DNA of 29,104 nucleotides from Pancytospora philotis (Eukaryota; Microsporidia): contig JALRLY010000226.1 in NCBI GenBank assembly GCA_023647555.1, positions 1 to 29,104 on the forward strand. The letters are read 5' to 3'. Each line of letters opens with the position of its first letter. Positions within the stretch are counted from its first letter, which is position 1. The position numbers and the translations under genes were made by a program. Under the pieces are notes generated by a model. That model was not told the DNA's origin and ran no database searches. It was given only the letters and a program-made list of their open reading frames with translations. Shown here piece after piece: positions 8,379-15,902 of the stretch.

Positions 8379-8386
8379 GAAATTGT
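8379..8386 (-). promoter_or_regulatory. Weak AAATTT-like box upstream of DNA2
   Basis: Minus strand reads ACAATTTC about 20 bases before the ATG at 8362, followed by a pyrimidine run and CCGGCCC. Weaker than the other boxes. Confidence 0.35.
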
Positions 8387-8515
8387 ATATGGGAAGCGTG
8401 GGCCTGGTCGGAGCTAAAAGCTGCGCAATGCGGCTATCGCAGCCTGATACAAAAGCTCTCTGCTCAAACCAATACCACCAAAAGATTCGCTGCGGCAAGT
8501 GCATTTTAAAAAATT

Positions 8516-8587
8516 TGACCACAACCGGATTCGAACCGATGACCTTCTGGACTGGAATCAGAAGCGCTACCACTGCGCCATGTAGCC
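8516..8587 (-). tRNA. tRNA-Trp (CCA)
   Basis: 72 nt on the minus strand: acceptor GGCTACA pairing with TGTGGTC, D arm GCGC/AGTGGTA/GCGC, anticodon loop TTCCAGT (anticodon CCA) and T loop TTCGAAT. The sequence parallels eukaryotic tRNA-Trp. The pair closing the anticodon loop is an A31-C39 mismatch. A T-run follows on the minus strand (8507-8513) as Pol III terminator. Confidence 0.93.
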
Positions 8588-8680
8588 TCATTTTTAACGA
8601 GGCAGTGAGCTAACAGAGACCACGGAACCAACGGCCATACCGCAGCACGTCACTATTCCGCGCTACGATCAAATAGAGCG

Positions 8681-8691
8681 CAAAATTTCCC
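8681..8691 (+). promoter_or_regulatory. AAATTT box upstream of the 214-aa gene
   Basis: CAAAATTTCCC lies 5 bases before the ATG at 8696, the closest spacing being similar to that of ELP1. Confidence 0.6.
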
Positions 8692-8695
8692 GTCG

Positions 8696-9340
8696 ATGGT
8701 AGTACGGGGAGCATCTGCAGCGGGCCAGGGCTGCGCCGAGCAGCGTGCGGAGGAGAGCCGGCCTGCAACGCCAGCGCTCGGCACGATGGACAACCCCTGT
8801 GTCATAGTTAAGTACCGCAACGGCCTCCTCGTCGGCGGGCGATTCTACAGCTACGAGGCGCCGCGCTGCAGGGAGCTTCTGGGCATGCTGAACAACAAGG
8901 AGTTCGACAAGGACCTGCTGGGGCTCGCCGGAGACGATGCGTACGTGCTGATCGAGGACAGGGATGAGATCTTCGACTGCTATGTCGAAAGCGACGCCTC
9001 TCCCGATACGGCTGAGGAGGGTAGCAACAAAAAATTCAAGGTTGAGAGCAGCGCGCCTGCGTACGCATCGGACAGCAACGCCGATGCGGCCGTGCTGCCC
9101 GAGACCGTGAGCATCCATCCCGACGCAGAGACCAGTGTTGTCTTCAAGCTGCTATACAACAACCGCGTTACGCTCTGCAGGGTGGATGGAAGCCTCACAG
9201 TAGATGCTGTGCTGAGCTACTTGTTTAATCTGTCCGGGGAGCGCCTTTGGCTGGTTAAAGGCGATGCTGTTTTAGATCGCAGTGCATCTGTTAAGTCTCT
9301 GGACCGGTGTCTGGTGCGTGCCCGGGTCATGCCAGAGTAG
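8696..9340 (+). CDS. Hypothetical protein, possible ubiquitin-like C-terminal fold
   Basis: 214 residues from the ATG that follows the AAATTTCCC box. An internal ATG at 8786 (MDNPCVIVKYRNGLL) is an alternative start: the first 30 residues are low-complexity and everything recognisably folded begins there. Residues 31-100 look like alternating strands and helices with an acidic stretch (DDAYVLIEDRDEIFD), then comes a Ser/Ala/Asp-rich linker (about 100-145). The last 65 residues (VVFKLLYNNRVTLCRVDGSLTVDAVLSYL... to the end) have the strand-helix-strand pattern of a beta-grasp/ubiquitin-like domain. I do not recognise the family, and the fold is a guess from pattern. Confidence 0.7.
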   Translation: MVVRGASAAGQGCAEQRAEESRPATPALGTMDNPCVIVKYRNGLLVGGRFYSYEAPRCRELLGMLNNKEFDKDLLGLAGDDAYVLIEDRDEIFDCYVESDASPDTAEEGSNKKFKVESSAPAYASDSNADAAVLPETVSIHPDAETSVVFKLLYNNRVTLCRVDGSLTVDAVLSYLFNLSGERLWLVKGDAVLDRSASVKSLDRCLVRARVMPE

Positions 9341-9756
9341 ACTGGTTGTGCGTGGGCATATCGGTTGTCAGTCTTTAGGGCCGATGCCGTAGCCAGAAAA
9401 GTAAATTGTGGATTCACCGAGTTTTTACTGCAGTGCGCGTTTAGTAGCTTGACCGCACCTTATTGTTTCTTCTATTGCAAGGGCTCCCAATTATATGGCC
9501 AGCGTATACTCCTTAGTTCTCGACACACAGCAGATTAGACAGATTACCCACGCCTTTTAAAATAGAAATGGACATGGACAGACCCGAACGTGAGACAACA
9601 CGGCGGGGTCGTAGTCTCTCGCATATGGCTCCACACAACAGTAAAACAATAAATGAACTTCCACAACACTCACATGTCATGACGAATGAATGATGTTAAC
9701 CTTCAAGACATCCATGCTTATTTAATCGTTGACCGTCGTCCATGGTTGGACACAGC
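9341..9756. other. Intergenic stretch without a supported gene
   Basis: AT-richer than its surroundings. It holds only a 41-codon ATG frame (9568-9693, plus strand) with no AAATTT box or recognisable motif. LSM2 (minus) and the 214-aa gene (plus) converge here, so it is mostly 3' flank. Confidence 0.4.
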
Positions 9757-10035
9757 TCACTGGCCGAGACTGCATCTGAGCCGGCTGGCGTCCGCGAGCA
9801 GCTTCTCGCCCGCGGGGTTCGGCGACAGCCTGATCGTCTTGATGGCCGATCCGCGCACGGCGCATACGCGCATTGCCGCGAACGCGGGGCAGTCCCCGGG
9901 TATTTCCACGCCCTCGAGGCTGATGTTCAGAAACGGGTCGATGGCCTTCAGCACCCCCGACAGCGTCACGCCGCACTTCAGGCTGACCACCACGCGTCCC
10001 TCGGCCATTGTCCTAAAGTACTCGTAGAAGATCAT
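9757..10035 (-). CDS. LSM2: U6 snRNA-associated Sm-like protein LSm2
   Basis: 92 residues from the ATG at 10035; the frame is open far upstream, but homology begins at MIFYEYFRTM and an AAATATTTTCGCCC box precedes this ATG. The Sm1 motif is VVVSLKCGVTLSGVLKAIDPFLNISL and Sm2 is VCAVRGSAIKTIRL, matching LSm2 (which begins MLFYSFF and has a NCFIRGS..RYV segment). LSm2 is part of the LSm2-8 ring on U6 snRNA in the nucleus and the LSm1-7 ring in mRNA decay. It diverges from the cyclin gene across 129 bp. Together with the Cef1-like gene it suggests that splicing is retained. Confidence 0.9.
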   Translation of the reverse strand: MIFYEYFRTMAEGRVVVSLKCGVTLSGVLKAIDPFLNISLEGVEIPGDCPAFAAMRVCAVRGSAIKTIRLSPNPAGEKLLADASRLRCSLGQ

Positions 10036-10042
10036 GGATGGG

Positions 10043-10055
10043 CGAAAATATTTGC
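10043..10055 (-). promoter_or_regulatory. AAATATTT box upstream of LSM2
   Basis: Minus strand reads GCAAATATTTTCGCC, then CATCC and the ATG at 10035. It fixes the LSM2 start and is a variant of the AAATTT-GCCC pattern. Confidence 0.6.
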
Positions 10056-10142
10056 ACTTCGATGTTAAGCACACGTGCGTGGGGCGGGCTGCAGGCCGCA
10101 TCCTCTGTGCTGGCCACCAAAAGTGGAGCACCGCGCGCAATA

Positions 10143-10150
10143 GAATTTTT
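10143..10150 (+). promoter_or_regulatory. AATTTTT box upstream of cyclin gene
   Basis: AGAATTTTTAC followed by AGCCCC directly before the ATG at 10165, in the same arrangement as other genes in the window. Confidence 0.5.
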
Positions 10151-10164
10151 ACAGCGCAGCCCCA

Positions 10165-10845
10165 ATGCCTGGCATCTATGCTGAGTATTCCGCTGCGGAC
10201 CGCCCGGTCCAGGAAATGATCCTGGGTGCCGTCGCGGCCTACAAGCTCCCGTTTGCTGTGAGGTCCACCGCGCTGCTGCTTTACCACCGGTTGCGGGCGT
10301 ATGCCGTTCCAAACAGCGCCACGGACTGCAAGGACAGCAGCTTTGCGCCTGCGCGCCACCAGCTCGGCATTCTCTGCCTCTTCCTCGCATGCAAGTTCGA
10401 GGATGTCCACGGGTACCTCGACCGGCTGCTCATGAGCCTTGGCTACCCGGAGGACGGCTTCAAGCAGCTCATGGACTGGGAGATGCGCGCCTTCGAGATC
10501 CTCGGCTTCAACTTCTCGTATCCGAATGTCTACATGAAGATGCAGGCGCTGCGGTTCCTCTGCGAGGAGCGCGGCGCGGCTCTGGAGCCCTCCTGGGACG
10601 ATGAATGCGCACGGGCCGATAAACTGCTGTGCTCCGAGGCCGCGCTCCAGGCATTGGATGGTGCATGTGCTAACAGGGAGGACGCCACAAAAGAGGATGC
10701 ATGTGCATACGCGCCCAAGCTTTACAACTCTCTCGCCATTGCCGCCCTCGGCGCAGGCAAGGAGGCAGAGAGCATTTTCGAGGAGCAAAAAATAGAGTTT
10801 GATTCTGCGTTGGTTGATGAGCTCAGAAGATTGGTACTCGAATGA
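10165..10845 (+). CDS. Cyclin-domain protein
   Basis: 226 residues. Residues 15-125 form one cyclin box: helices FAVRSTALLLYHRL, then HQLGILCLFLACKFEDV with the conserved Lys, and the Glu-bearing helix WEMRAFEILGFNFSYPN. The Lys/Glu pair is the usual cyclin fold and CDK-contact signature. The second half (about 125-226) is helical and may be a degenerate second cyclin box (LYNSLAIAALGAG). Cyclins activate a CDK; whether this is a cell-cycle cyclin or a transcriptional one (C, H, K/T type) cannot be told from sequence alone. It is short compared with most cyclins, in line with the other compact genes. Confidence 0.85.
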   Translation: MPGIYAEYSAADRPVQEMILGAVAAYKLPFAVRSTALLLYHRLRAYAVPNSATDCKDSSFAPARHQLGILCLFLACKFEDVHGYLDRLLMSLGYPEDGFKQLMDWEMRAFEILGFNFSYPNVYMKMQALRFLCEERGAALEPSWDDECARADKLLCSEAALQALDGACANREDATKEDACAYAPKLYNSLAIAALGAGKEAESIFEEQKIEFDSALVDELRRLVLE

Positions 10846-10985
10846 TTAATAGACTGTGCCGTGGCCGTTCAAGCCTTATCGTACCATTTTCCTACCAGCC
10901 GCCGTTCGCTCTATAAAAATACCTGCCAAATGTAACACCCTACAGTCCCTCATTAAATCTAATTGCATCGCTGTATGTAAAACAT

Positions 10986-12161
10986 TTATTTCAGAAGCTT
11001 CCTGAGCGATGAATCGGCCTCGCCGCTCTTCTTCATCACCTTGGACACCGCCATCTCAAAGTCCTCCTGCGTGACGTGCACACGGCGCTCGCGCAGCGCA
11101 AACATGCCGGCCTCCGTGCAGACCGCCTTCACCTCGGCGCCGCTGCTCCCCACGAGCCGCTCGGCCAGCGTGGCCATGTCGATGCCCTTCACCAGGTTCA
11201 TCCGGCGCGAGTGGATCCGCAGAATCTCGAGCCGCGCCGAGGACTTCGGCGCCGGGAACTCGATCTTCCGGTCGATGCGCCCCGTACGCAGCAGCGCGGG
11301 GTCGAGAATGTCGATCCGGTTCGTCGCCATGATCACCTTGATCTTGTTGCACGACTCGAAGCCGTCGAGCTGGTTGAGCAGCTCAAGCATCGTGCGCTGC
11401 ACCTCGCTGTCGCTCCCCTTAGAGGAGTCCGTGCGCGCCGAGCCGATGGAATCGATCTCGTCCATGAAAATGATCGACGGCGCGTGCTCGCGCGCCATCA
11501 CGAAGAGCTCGCGCACCAGCCGGCTGCCCTCGCCGATGTACTTCTGCACCAGCTCAGACCCGGACACGCGGATGAACTTGCACTGCGTGTGGTGCGCGAC
11601 CGCACGCGCAAGCAGCGTCTTGCCGGTCCCGGGCGGCCCGTACAGCAGCACGCCCTTCGGCTGCGAAATCCCGAGGCTCTCGAACAGCTCGGGGTGCTTG
11701 ATGGGCATCTCGATCACCTCGCGGATCTCCTTGATCTGCTCGTCCAGCCCGCCGATCATGCTGTACGTGCTGTCGGGCACCTTCTCGACCATCATCAGCG
11801 ACACAATCGGATCGACCTTCGTGGGCAGAATCCGGTGGATGTCCATCGTGTCGGAGTGCAGCGCGACGCGCGTGCCGGGCTGCAGCGCCGCGTAGTTCAC
11901 GTGGTCCTCGACGTTCGTCACGTACTTGCCGTCCGGCTGCGTCTTCACGAGGCAGCGGCGCCCGCCCATCTTGTTCACCACGGTCCCCACGCTCGACGGC
12001 GCCTCCTGCACGATCGAGATCTCGTCGCGGATGTCGCGCACCTGGTCGTTCAGCGACGCGCGCTGCTGCTCGAGCTTCTTCAGCCGCTTCTCGGCCTGCA
12101 GAATCTCCGCCTCGATTGTTTGTGTCTTGAGCGCGTAAAAGTTTTTGCAAATCTCTGTCAT
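10986..12161 (-). CDS. RPT6: 26S proteasome regulatory ATPase subunit RPT6 (PSMC5)
   Basis: 391 residues, near the usual length of about 400. An N-terminal coiled coil (about 15-50, [19 protein letters not shown]) leads to an OB domain (55-115) and an AAA+ module: Walker A GPPGTGKT (175-182), Walker B IIFMDEID (230-237), [24 protein letters not shown] with Arg fingers, and a C-terminal AAA lid. The sequence follows Rpt6 throughout (for example [21 protein letters not shown]). It lacks a C-terminal HbYX motif, as Rpt6 usually does. It forms the heterohexameric ring that unfolds ubiquitylated substrates. The TAA stop lies inside an AAATAAATG sequence, so termination and poly(A) signal overlap. 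No clear AAATTT box; GCAAATAA lies about 35 bases upstream. Confidence 0.97.
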   Translation of the reverse strand: MTEICKNFYALKTQTIEAEILQAEKRLKKLEQQRASLNDQVRDIRDEISIVQEAPSSVGTVVNKMGGRRCLVKTQPDGKYVTNVEDHVNYAALQPGTRVALHSDTMDIHRILPTKVDPIVSLMMVEKVPDSTYSMIGGLDEQIKEIREVIEMPIKHPELFESLGISQPKGVLLYGPPGTGKTLLARAVAHHTQCKFIRVSGSELVQKYIGEGSRLVRELFVMAREHAPSIIFMDEIDSIGSARTDSSKGSDSEVQRTMLELLNQLDGFESCNKIKVIMATNRIDILDPALLRTGRIDRKIEFPAPKSSARLEILRIHSRRMNLVKGIDMATLAERLVGSSGAEVKAVCTEAGMFALRERRVHVTQEDFEMAVSKVMKKSGEADSSLRKLLK

Positions 12162-12822
12162 GGCGGTCGAAGGGCTCCTGCGTGTTTGTTATTTGCAGCC
12201 CGCCGCAGGCCGTCTCGCCGCACGCCCTCGTGTAGGATGGGCATGTAACGAGCGCAGTCGAATGCGCATGCAAGGAGCGATACACGGGTGGAATAGCAAT
12301 TGAACAGCCAGCACATAATTTTATCTTTCTGCATGATGATGGGCATCGATTCGAATTTGTCTTTTTAATATACGAACTGCATAGTAAAAAGCTGCGTAAA
12401 ATCCAGTTTTGACATATTTTTCTATGTGTATTAGGATTCAATGATATTCTCTAATAGAACTTGCGCAAAGTGACTATCTACAATTTTCAACTAGTTACAT
12501 ACTTGATTAAAATAGAAAATTCAAATATTAGCTGGTCCGATTGCCTTCAACACGATTGACAGTATCAGAGAACAAAACTATAAAAGCAGATGAGCGTAAC
12601 TTCTCATGAGTTTTATTGTGATGGTTATAGTTGTGATGATGAGATGCTGTGGAGCGGTGGGAACGGGAGGAGGCCCCTCCAAAATGGAGATGCCACCAGC
12701 TCTCAAGCCTGGTTACGAGAATGAGTATGCCGACGCCGCCGAGCAAATGACCGAAGGCGGCGACTGGTTCTAAACCGCAAGTGTTGCGGCGCTTAATCAA
12801 GTAAATTTCTGCGCAAAGCATT
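12162..12822. other. AT-rich intergenic stretch with a GC-rich island
   Basis: No protein gene supported. From about 12320 to 12600 it is AT-rich and featureless. An island at 12630-12800 is much richer in GC and contains several inverted repeats (see separate entry). Confidence 0.4.
12630..12800. other. Structured GC-rich island, possible non-coding RNA
   Basis: Within AT-rich DNA, this island holds a 7-bp perfect stem (12734-12740 with 12756-12762, 15-nt loop), a GGAGG/CCTCC stem (12666-12670 with 12676-12680), and a competing CTCC/GGAG stem (12677-12680 with 12686-12689). A box C-like GTGATGA occurs at 12633-12639, but I find no convincing box D partner, nor conserved U1, U2, U3, U4, U5, U6, SRP, RNase P or MRP motifs. 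A 29-codon frame (12684-12773) is the alternative. Strand and nature are unknown. Confidence 0.25.
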
Positions 12823-13269
12823 TTAATCGTGTTGTCTAGGCGTATTGAATATGAGTAGCTCTTCGTGATCTGGTTTGTGTGCAAGTTGTATAGGAGCTGG
12901 TTCGAATACGAGGTCTTTGCACCGCGCAGTAGTCTCAACAAGCTCTGTTTTGTAATCGCGTATGAATCCACAAATAGACGCGAATAGTGTTTCGCCGATG
13001 TTTTCCTCTTTGGTGTCGCGCATCGATGCCAGCAGCCTGCTAAGCAGTTTTTTGATGCATCCAAGGTCGGATGCTGCCATCAGGTTTGTCTGCAGTGCAG
13101 AGGCGATATGCTCCATATCAGCATTTGATGCGAAAGTTTGAGACTGATCATCGGTGCTTCTGCGCTGATTGCGCAAGTTAATCGCATCTTTCAGAGCGCT
13201 ATCCAGGTCGCGTTTTGCAGTATGCAGCTCTTTGAAGCAGCGGCAGAGCGTCTCGCTTCGCCGCAGCAT
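12823..13269 (-). CDS. Hypothetical helical protein (weak; possibly frameshifted at its start)
   Basis: 148 residues from an ATG at 13269. The frame is mostly amphipathic helix (ETLCRCFKELHTAKRDLDSA; IASALQTNLMAA; CIKKLLSRLLASM; TKEENIGETLFASICGFIRD) with little low-complexity, which favours a real gene, although its codon use is less GC-rich than its neighbours. A second ATG at 13328 opens MSGQANLLPSLAQLLTGI in a frame offset by one, which would join naturally to this ORF, so the true gene may carry a frameshift (real or a sequencing error). No AAATTT box and no recognisable family. Confidence 0.4.
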   Translation of the reverse strand: MLRRSETLCRCFKELHTAKRDLDSALKDAINLRNQRRSTDDQSQTFASNADMEHIASALQTNLMAASDLGCIKKLLSRLLASMRDTKEENIGETLFASICGFIRDYKTELVETTARCKDLVFEPAPIQLAHKPDHEELLIFNTPRQHD

Positions 13270-13691
13270 CCGGATATCCCTGTCAACAGCTGTGCAAGGG
13301 AAGGAAGGAGATTCGCCTGGCCGCTCATGCGCTGCAGAACTTTGAGTCGCCTGGGATGCGCATGCATGCAGAAATGCCGAATAAACCTAGATTATTTGCA
13401 TGGGGCTATATTCTATGATTATTTTGCAAGGTCTGGCAGTTGATTGCAATACGTGCTGACAGCTTTAAATAATTGCGATTTTATTGGCGCACATCCGATC
13501 TGCTGTCGCCTGCGGCCATCGAAAGCAGCAGACTTAGGCCTGCGTGCCTCCCATCCTTTACGCAGACCAACAGCTAAAACGAATTACTATGTCGTAGCCT
13601 AGTCAAAACCTGCGAAACTAATGAGAAGCGTAGCAAGGCTGGCGAGTAGACCGTATGATACAGCAAGATTTAATAAAAGAAAGTTGCACAG
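13270..13691. other. Intergenic stretch
   Basis: Apart from the possible extra 5' segment of the hypothetical gene (to 13328), nothing recognisable. AT-rich around 13380-13490. Confidence 0.35.
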
Positions 13692-14162
13692 TCACGGCCT
13701 TCTGTTCTTTTGGTTCCTCCGCATTCTTTTGAGGTCTTTTCGCGTGTGGGTGTTTTTAAGCCGGTCCTTGGCGAACTCGAGCACTATTTGATCCGTCTGC
13801 GCATCAGCCGATTGCTCATGGCGGCTCCCATGCGCCGGGCCTGTCAGTTCACAGCCCAGGCAGATCTGCGAATGCATGGCATAGCACTGCGCGGCAGGCC
13901 GCTTCAACGCCGTGCCCACCAGCTCGTACTGGTACGAGAAGAGCTCCAGCAGCTCGAGCAGTTTGAGCTTTTCGTCCGCGCTCCACGAGCCCGCGGGCCG
14001 CTGCCAGACGTCCTCAAAGCGGGACCTGCATGCCTTCGCGTCCCTGTCCAGCAGCGACGCGATCTTCCCCCACTTGTTGAACCCGTACTTCATCACGCCC
14101 GCCTTGAGGATCTGGTCATCCGTCCTGGTCCAGCCCGCTTCATCGCCAGTGCGCCTCATCAT
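13692..14162 (-). CDS. CEF1: CDC5/CEF1-like Myb protein, NineTeen complex (minimal)
   Basis: 156 residues. Two Myb/SANT repeats: R1 GWTRTDDQILKAGVMKYG..KWGKIASLL (about 10-38) and R2 GSWSADEKLKLLELLELF (58-75) to PAAQCYAMHSQI. The motif ILKAGVMKYG.N.W..IASLL...AK.CR.R is the hallmark of Cdc5/Cef1 (ILKAAVMKYGKNQW..IASLL), not of c-Myb. Cdc5 is a core subunit of the Prp19/NineTeen complex that stabilises U6 in the active spliceosome. Normal members have 590-800 residues; this one stops soon after the Myb repeats with a basic tail (RKDLKRMRRNQKNRR) that could be a nuclear signal. Diverges from the RING-CH gene. Confidence 0.85.
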   Translation of the reverse strand: MMRRTGDEAGWTRTDDQILKAGVMKYGFNKWGKIASLLDRDAKACRSRFEDVWQRPAGSWSADEKLKLLELLELFSYQYELVGTALKRPAAQCYAMHSQICLGCELTGPAHGSRHEQSADAQTDQIVLEFAKDRLKNTHTRKDLKRMRRNQKNRRP

Positions 14163-14481
14163 TGCGGTGCCAGCCGCGTTTGTTTATGCATGGGCAGAAG
14201 CGGGATCTGAGCCAGCACAGCGCCAGGCTTCGTCTACCCCAAGCATAAAGGGGAGATGAGAGCCGCGAGGTTTTGACTCAGAGTCTGCGGCTGTTTCTAG
14301 TACTCTATCTGCGCTTGACGAAAGTGGCCGATTGTCGAGAATCGCCACCAGTACCGTCATGCCCTGCCTATACCTTTGCCCACTAGACCCGCCTGCATAG
14401 TCTCAGCAATCATGCATGCCGCGCCACCCCTATATTCCCATTGGTTGCTGCGAGATTTAATCTGATAGGATCAAAGAGCCG
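14163..14481. other. Divergent promoter region between CEF1 and the RING-CH gene
   Basis: 319 bp with no gene. A GAGATTTAATC sequence about 20 bases before the ATG at 14482 is a weak version of the AAATTT box. Nothing similar is seen on the CEF1 side. Confidence 0.35.
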
Positions 14482-15204
14482 ATGGAAGACGCGTACTGCC
14501 GAATCTGCTATCTGGACAGAAATCCGTACAACGACGACGCCGACCTCATCAGCCCGTGCGCGTGCAAGGGCAGCATGCAGTACATCCACGCCGTGTGCCT
14601 CAACCGCTGGCGCTTCAGAAACGGCTGCCTCAGCGCGCAGCGGAACTGCGAGACGTGCGCGGCGCCGTACGCCAGGGACATCCCGGTGCACTACAGGCAC
14701 AGCGTCCTGGCGCTGAGCGCCGCGGTGCTCGCCGTCGCGTACCTCTGCTTCTTCCTGTACTTCGGGTCGCTCGTAACCGCGCTGTCGACCATCCGCAGCC
14801 AGGAGTTCACCATGTACATGGGCGGCGCGCCGGGATGGGCCAAGGGGCGCAGGCAGCCCCACGACACGCTCTTCGACGTAAACTGGCAGTTCGTGCTCGA
14901 CAGCAGCGAGTGCCCCGACGGCTGCAGGTGCGCGTTCGCCGGCCACGAGTCCTTCCTCTTCCTCGACTACAGGCACTGGATCCTCTGTCTGGCGATATTC
15001 ATATCCGCCAGCAACGTGTGGAACGGGCAGCATGCGCTCTCCACGCTGAACTACGCCTTCACGTTCTGGCGCTACGTGCACTTCGGCTTCGCGGTCGACA
15101 AGGCGCTCTTCGGCCTCTTCACGCTGATCTACCTCAAAGACGTCTTCTGGCTGATCTACTACAAGCTCGAGTGGCTGCTTTTTAATATCGACTACTTTAA
15201 TTGA
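14482..15204 (+). CDS. RING-CH (MARCH-type) membrane E3 ubiquitin ligase
   Basis: 240 residues. A C4HC3 RING-CH finger occupies the N-terminus: C6, C9, C26, C28, H36, C39, C56, C59, with the family-typical PCACKGSMQYIH and CLNRW. Hydrophobic segments follow at about 71-97, 165-182 and 196-226, with loop sequences between, indicating a multi-pass membrane protein with its RING on the cytosolic side. Such ligases (Doa10/TEB4, MARCH, Ssm4 families) ubiquitylate membrane substrates or act in ER-associated degradation. The short length is closer to MARCH proteins than to Doa10. Function beyond E3 activity is inference. Confidence 0.87.
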   Translation: MEDAYCRICYLDRNPYNDDADLISPCACKGSMQYIHAVCLNRWRFRNGCLSAQRNCETCAAPYARDIPVHYRHSVLALSAAVLAVAYLCFFLYFGSLVTALSTIRSQEFTMYMGGAPGWAKGRRQPHDTLFDVNWQFVLDSSECPDGCRCAFAGHESFLFLDYRHWILCLAIFISASNVWNGQHALSTLNYAFTFWRYVHFGFAVDKALFGLFTLIYLKDVFWLIYYKLEWLLFNIDYFN

Positions 15205-15902
15205 AAAATGCGTGGAAAACGAACACCAGCGGATGCCGACGGAGCCACTACTTTACTATAGTGCCCCATAAACAGCAATACAAAGCATACCAAGAAAGAG
15301 CACAGCGAGCGGTGCGCGCACTGTAAAAAATAGAGGCTTAGTTGATAAATGTCTGATGTCTGGCACAGAGCAGCACAAGCGCCCTGTTTCCTTTAAACAG
15401 TAACTGTGCTCCAAATGGCAGATGAGGTCACAAGACCATCTCCGTGGCTTCAGAGCGCTTTTTGATTGGGGTAAATTTTTTGCGCACTTAAATAGCAATT
15501 TTTTTCTAGAAGGAAAAAGCGGCTGTGCATTCCGCAGGTTTGGTTGATGCGGCGTCTTGTGTTTGTTCAGCGTGGTGAATGGGCAATGTCTGGCCGCGCG
15601 TGAGCTATTAAACTACTTCTGGCCTCTTTGCAAAATAGCAGTGCTTGTCGCTGGTAGATCGCAGTCCCACACGCGGCCGTCCAGCAACAAACTAAGACAT
15701 GGGTGCGCTACAAGGGCCATGCAGTCTTGGGCTGTGTGGGCGTTTTTAGAATGACTGATTTTGCAGTTGTATTAAATTTGACTTTAGATTGAGCTGTGCA
15801 TTTGCATCGAGCGTTTAATTCAGTGATGCCCTTTGCAGAGCCACCGGTATTGTGTTTGCACCGCACAGCCGGCGCAGAACTGCACGTTACAAAAATTTAC
15901 CC
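15205..15902. other. 698-bp intergenic stretch
   Basis: No supported gene. An AAATTTTTTGCGC sequence near 15471 resembles the start-site box, but no ATG frame of useful length follows on either strand. A minus-strand frame (15256-15498) ends in a hydrophobic segment resembling a tail anchor but lacks an in-frame ATG before it. AAAAATTTAC at 15891 belongs to ELP1. Confidence 0.4.
15891..15900 (+). promoter_or_regulatory. AAATTT box upstream of ELP1
   Basis: AAAAATTTAC followed by CC and then the ATG at 15903. The box virtually abuts the start codon and fixes it. Confidence 0.65.

Noticed and set aside
8620..8660. GGCCATACCGCAGC sequence resembling the start of 5S rRNA
   Set aside because: The rest of a 5S rRNA (GGATGGGTGACC region, matching 3' arm) does not follow.
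9568..9693. 41-codon plus-strand ATG frame (MDMDRPERETTRRGRSL)
   Set aside because: Short, basic, no start-site box and no family; probably chance.
11076..12248. 390-codon plus-strand frame opposite RPT6
   Set aside because: Shadow of the highly conserved RPT6 coding strand.
15256..15498. Minus-strand frame ending in a hydrophobic tail
   Set aside because: No in-frame ATG until just before the stop; could be a tail-anchored relic but unsupported.
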